Source: Patescibacteria group bacterium (GTDB lineage Bacteria > Patescibacteriota > Microgenomatia > Levybacterales > UBA12049). From it: a stretch of 22,172 nt of DNA. The notes beneath the pieces are model-generated. The model saw nothing but the letters and a program-made list of their open reading frames with translations. It was not told the origin of the DNA and made no database searches. This document shows positions 21,520-22,172 of the stretch, piece after piece (within the stretch, counting starts at the first letter, position 1; each line of letters opens with the position of its first letter). The stretch lies in contig JAMCYD010000043.1 in the NCBI GenBank assembly GCA_023473785.1, positions 1 through 22,172 on the forward strand. Direction: 5' to 3'. The position numbers were made by a program, and so were the translations under genes.

Positions 21520-22161
21520 CTAGTATACGGATATCTTTTCTTTTATTTTTTCAAATACGCGGCTTGGAATAATCTTCTTTGAGACCAATTCATCGACCGT
21601 CTGGTATGGTCTTCCTTCAATGATTTTCCCGGCTGTTACTAAACCAACTCCGGGCAAGGTATCTAGCTCTCCTTCCGAAGCTGTATTTAGATTCACTAGA
21701 ACTGACGCTCCCGGATTGACGGAACCTGAATATCCACCGGAAGAGCGGGTATTCTCTCCTAGAAATGGAACGTACAGTTTTCCCGCATCAATTATCTTTG
21801 CTGCCAGATTTAAATTTTTAGCTACCCATTCTCTATCGGCATTTTTAGATAAACCGCCAGCTGAAATTAAAGCATCTTTTACTCTAGAACTTGAAGCTAT
21901 ACGATAAACTCCCGGCGACACAACCGCACCTTCGACGTCAACTAAAACTTCTTTTGTAATGGTCTTGGCGCTTACTGTTGGTGAATTTGAAAGCTCGTCA
22001 TTGCCCTTTTCAAAGACTATATCCCTTGAGGAATTTGCAGAGCCCAATAAAGATATCAAACCATAACTTAACAATATCATTCCAAAGGATACGAAAATAA
22101 TCGGTAACCAGTATTTTCTAAATATCGGCGATAAATTCTCAATTAGCTGTTGTGTTTCCAT
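21520..22161 (-). CDS. comEA: ComEA-like DNA receptor (SLBB plus helix-hairpin-helix)
   Basis: A 213-residue protein with an N-terminal anchor (about 18-40, YWLPIIFVSFGMILLSYGLI), a spacer, a SLBB domain (about 70-133, VLVDVEGAVVSPGVYRIAS) and a flexible glycine/serine linker. The C-terminal ComEA helix-hairpin-helix domain (about 155-213) has VNLNTASEGELDTLPGVGLV. It would bind double-stranded DNA at the cell surface and hand it to ComEC. It is the first gene seen in the competence operon; only 11 bases of sequence lie upstream, so its promoter is outside the window. Confidence 0.94.
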   Translation of the reverse strand: METQQLIENLSPIFRKYWLPIIFVSFGMILLSYGLISLLGSANSSRDIVFEKGNDELSNSPTVSAKTITKEVLVDVEGAVVSPGVYRIASSSRVKDALISAGGLSKNADREWVAKNLNLAAKIIDAGKLYVPFLGENTRSSGGYSGSVNPGASVLVNLNTASEGELDTLPGVGLVTAGKIIEGRPYQTVDELVSKKIIPSRVFEKIKEKISVY

Positions 22162-22172
22162 TCCCCAAAACG

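Noticed and set aside
1..22172. CRISPR array, insertion sequences or a phage module
   Set aside because: No regularly spaced 25-40 bp repeats, transposase, integrase or phage structural genes were found on either strand.
1..22172. Recoded TGA (as in Gracilibacteria/Absconditabacteria)
   Set aside because: TGA ends several full-length genes at sensible places and does not occur inside recognised domains.

Overview
The window looks like a chromosomal segment of a Candidate Phyla Radiation bacterium (Patescibacteria), most likely a Microgenomates-type lineage. This is an inference from gene content and style: an AT-rich genome, very tight packing, almost no Shine-Dalgarno sequences, a ComEC split into two genes, an elongated nucleoside diphosphate kinase, many GT4 glycosyltransferases, a VKOR/DsbA pair and a SemiSWEET. 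TGA is used as a stop (for example at 8487-8489), so the code is standard. No IS element, phage module or CRISPR array is visible.

Layout. Bases 1-645 hold the 3' end of a histidine kinase gene running convergently into a response regulator; their coding tails overlap by 110 bp. Bases 698-5920 (minus strand) form a surface-polysaccharide operon: a WecG/TagA/CpsF glycosyltransferase, three GT4 glycosyltransferases and a GalT-like nucleotidylyltransferase. mreB follows (6158-7174), with a divergent PEGA/beta-propeller membrane protein (7299-8489). That protein faces a sortase (8575-9288) across a strong hairpin. Two tRNA genes, Arg(CCT) and Pro(CGG), are followed by a 148-aa unknown protein with a perfect-consensus promoter and by a SemiSWEET. 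A DsbA-like oxidoreductase and a VKOR-like protein form an overlapping oxidative-folding pair (10528-11665). On the minus strand lie an M16 peptidase and ndk (13523-11669). Divergent from them is an ECF-type sigma factor with a long C-terminal extension (13666-14775), which abuts argS (16473-14776). A four-gene two-component cassette (16562-19410) encodes a response regulator, an unknown soluble protein, a small membrane protein and a GAF-PAS histidine kinase. The window ends in a competence operon, comEA-comEC(membrane)-comEC(MBL), on the minus strand.

How the genes fit together. Most of the window serves the cell envelope and its contact with the outside: glycan assembly, cell shape (MreB), protein anchoring (sortase), extracytoplasmic disulfide formation, DNA uptake, and signalling through two two-component sets.

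The observations most worth following are: (i) the sigma factor carrying what look like three degenerate excisionase/MerR-like winged-helix units; (ii) a recurrent arrangement in which a -10 box sits 6-8 nt before the start codon, implying leaderless mRNAs as the normal mode here; (iii) a roughly 50-residue in-frame insertion with a palindrome inside the WecG-family gene; (iv) a degenerate duplicate of the tRNA-Pro 3' end bracketing the 148-aa unknown gene; and (v) a heptanucleotide tandem repeat inside argS. All family assignments come from reading motifs by eye; no database search was run.
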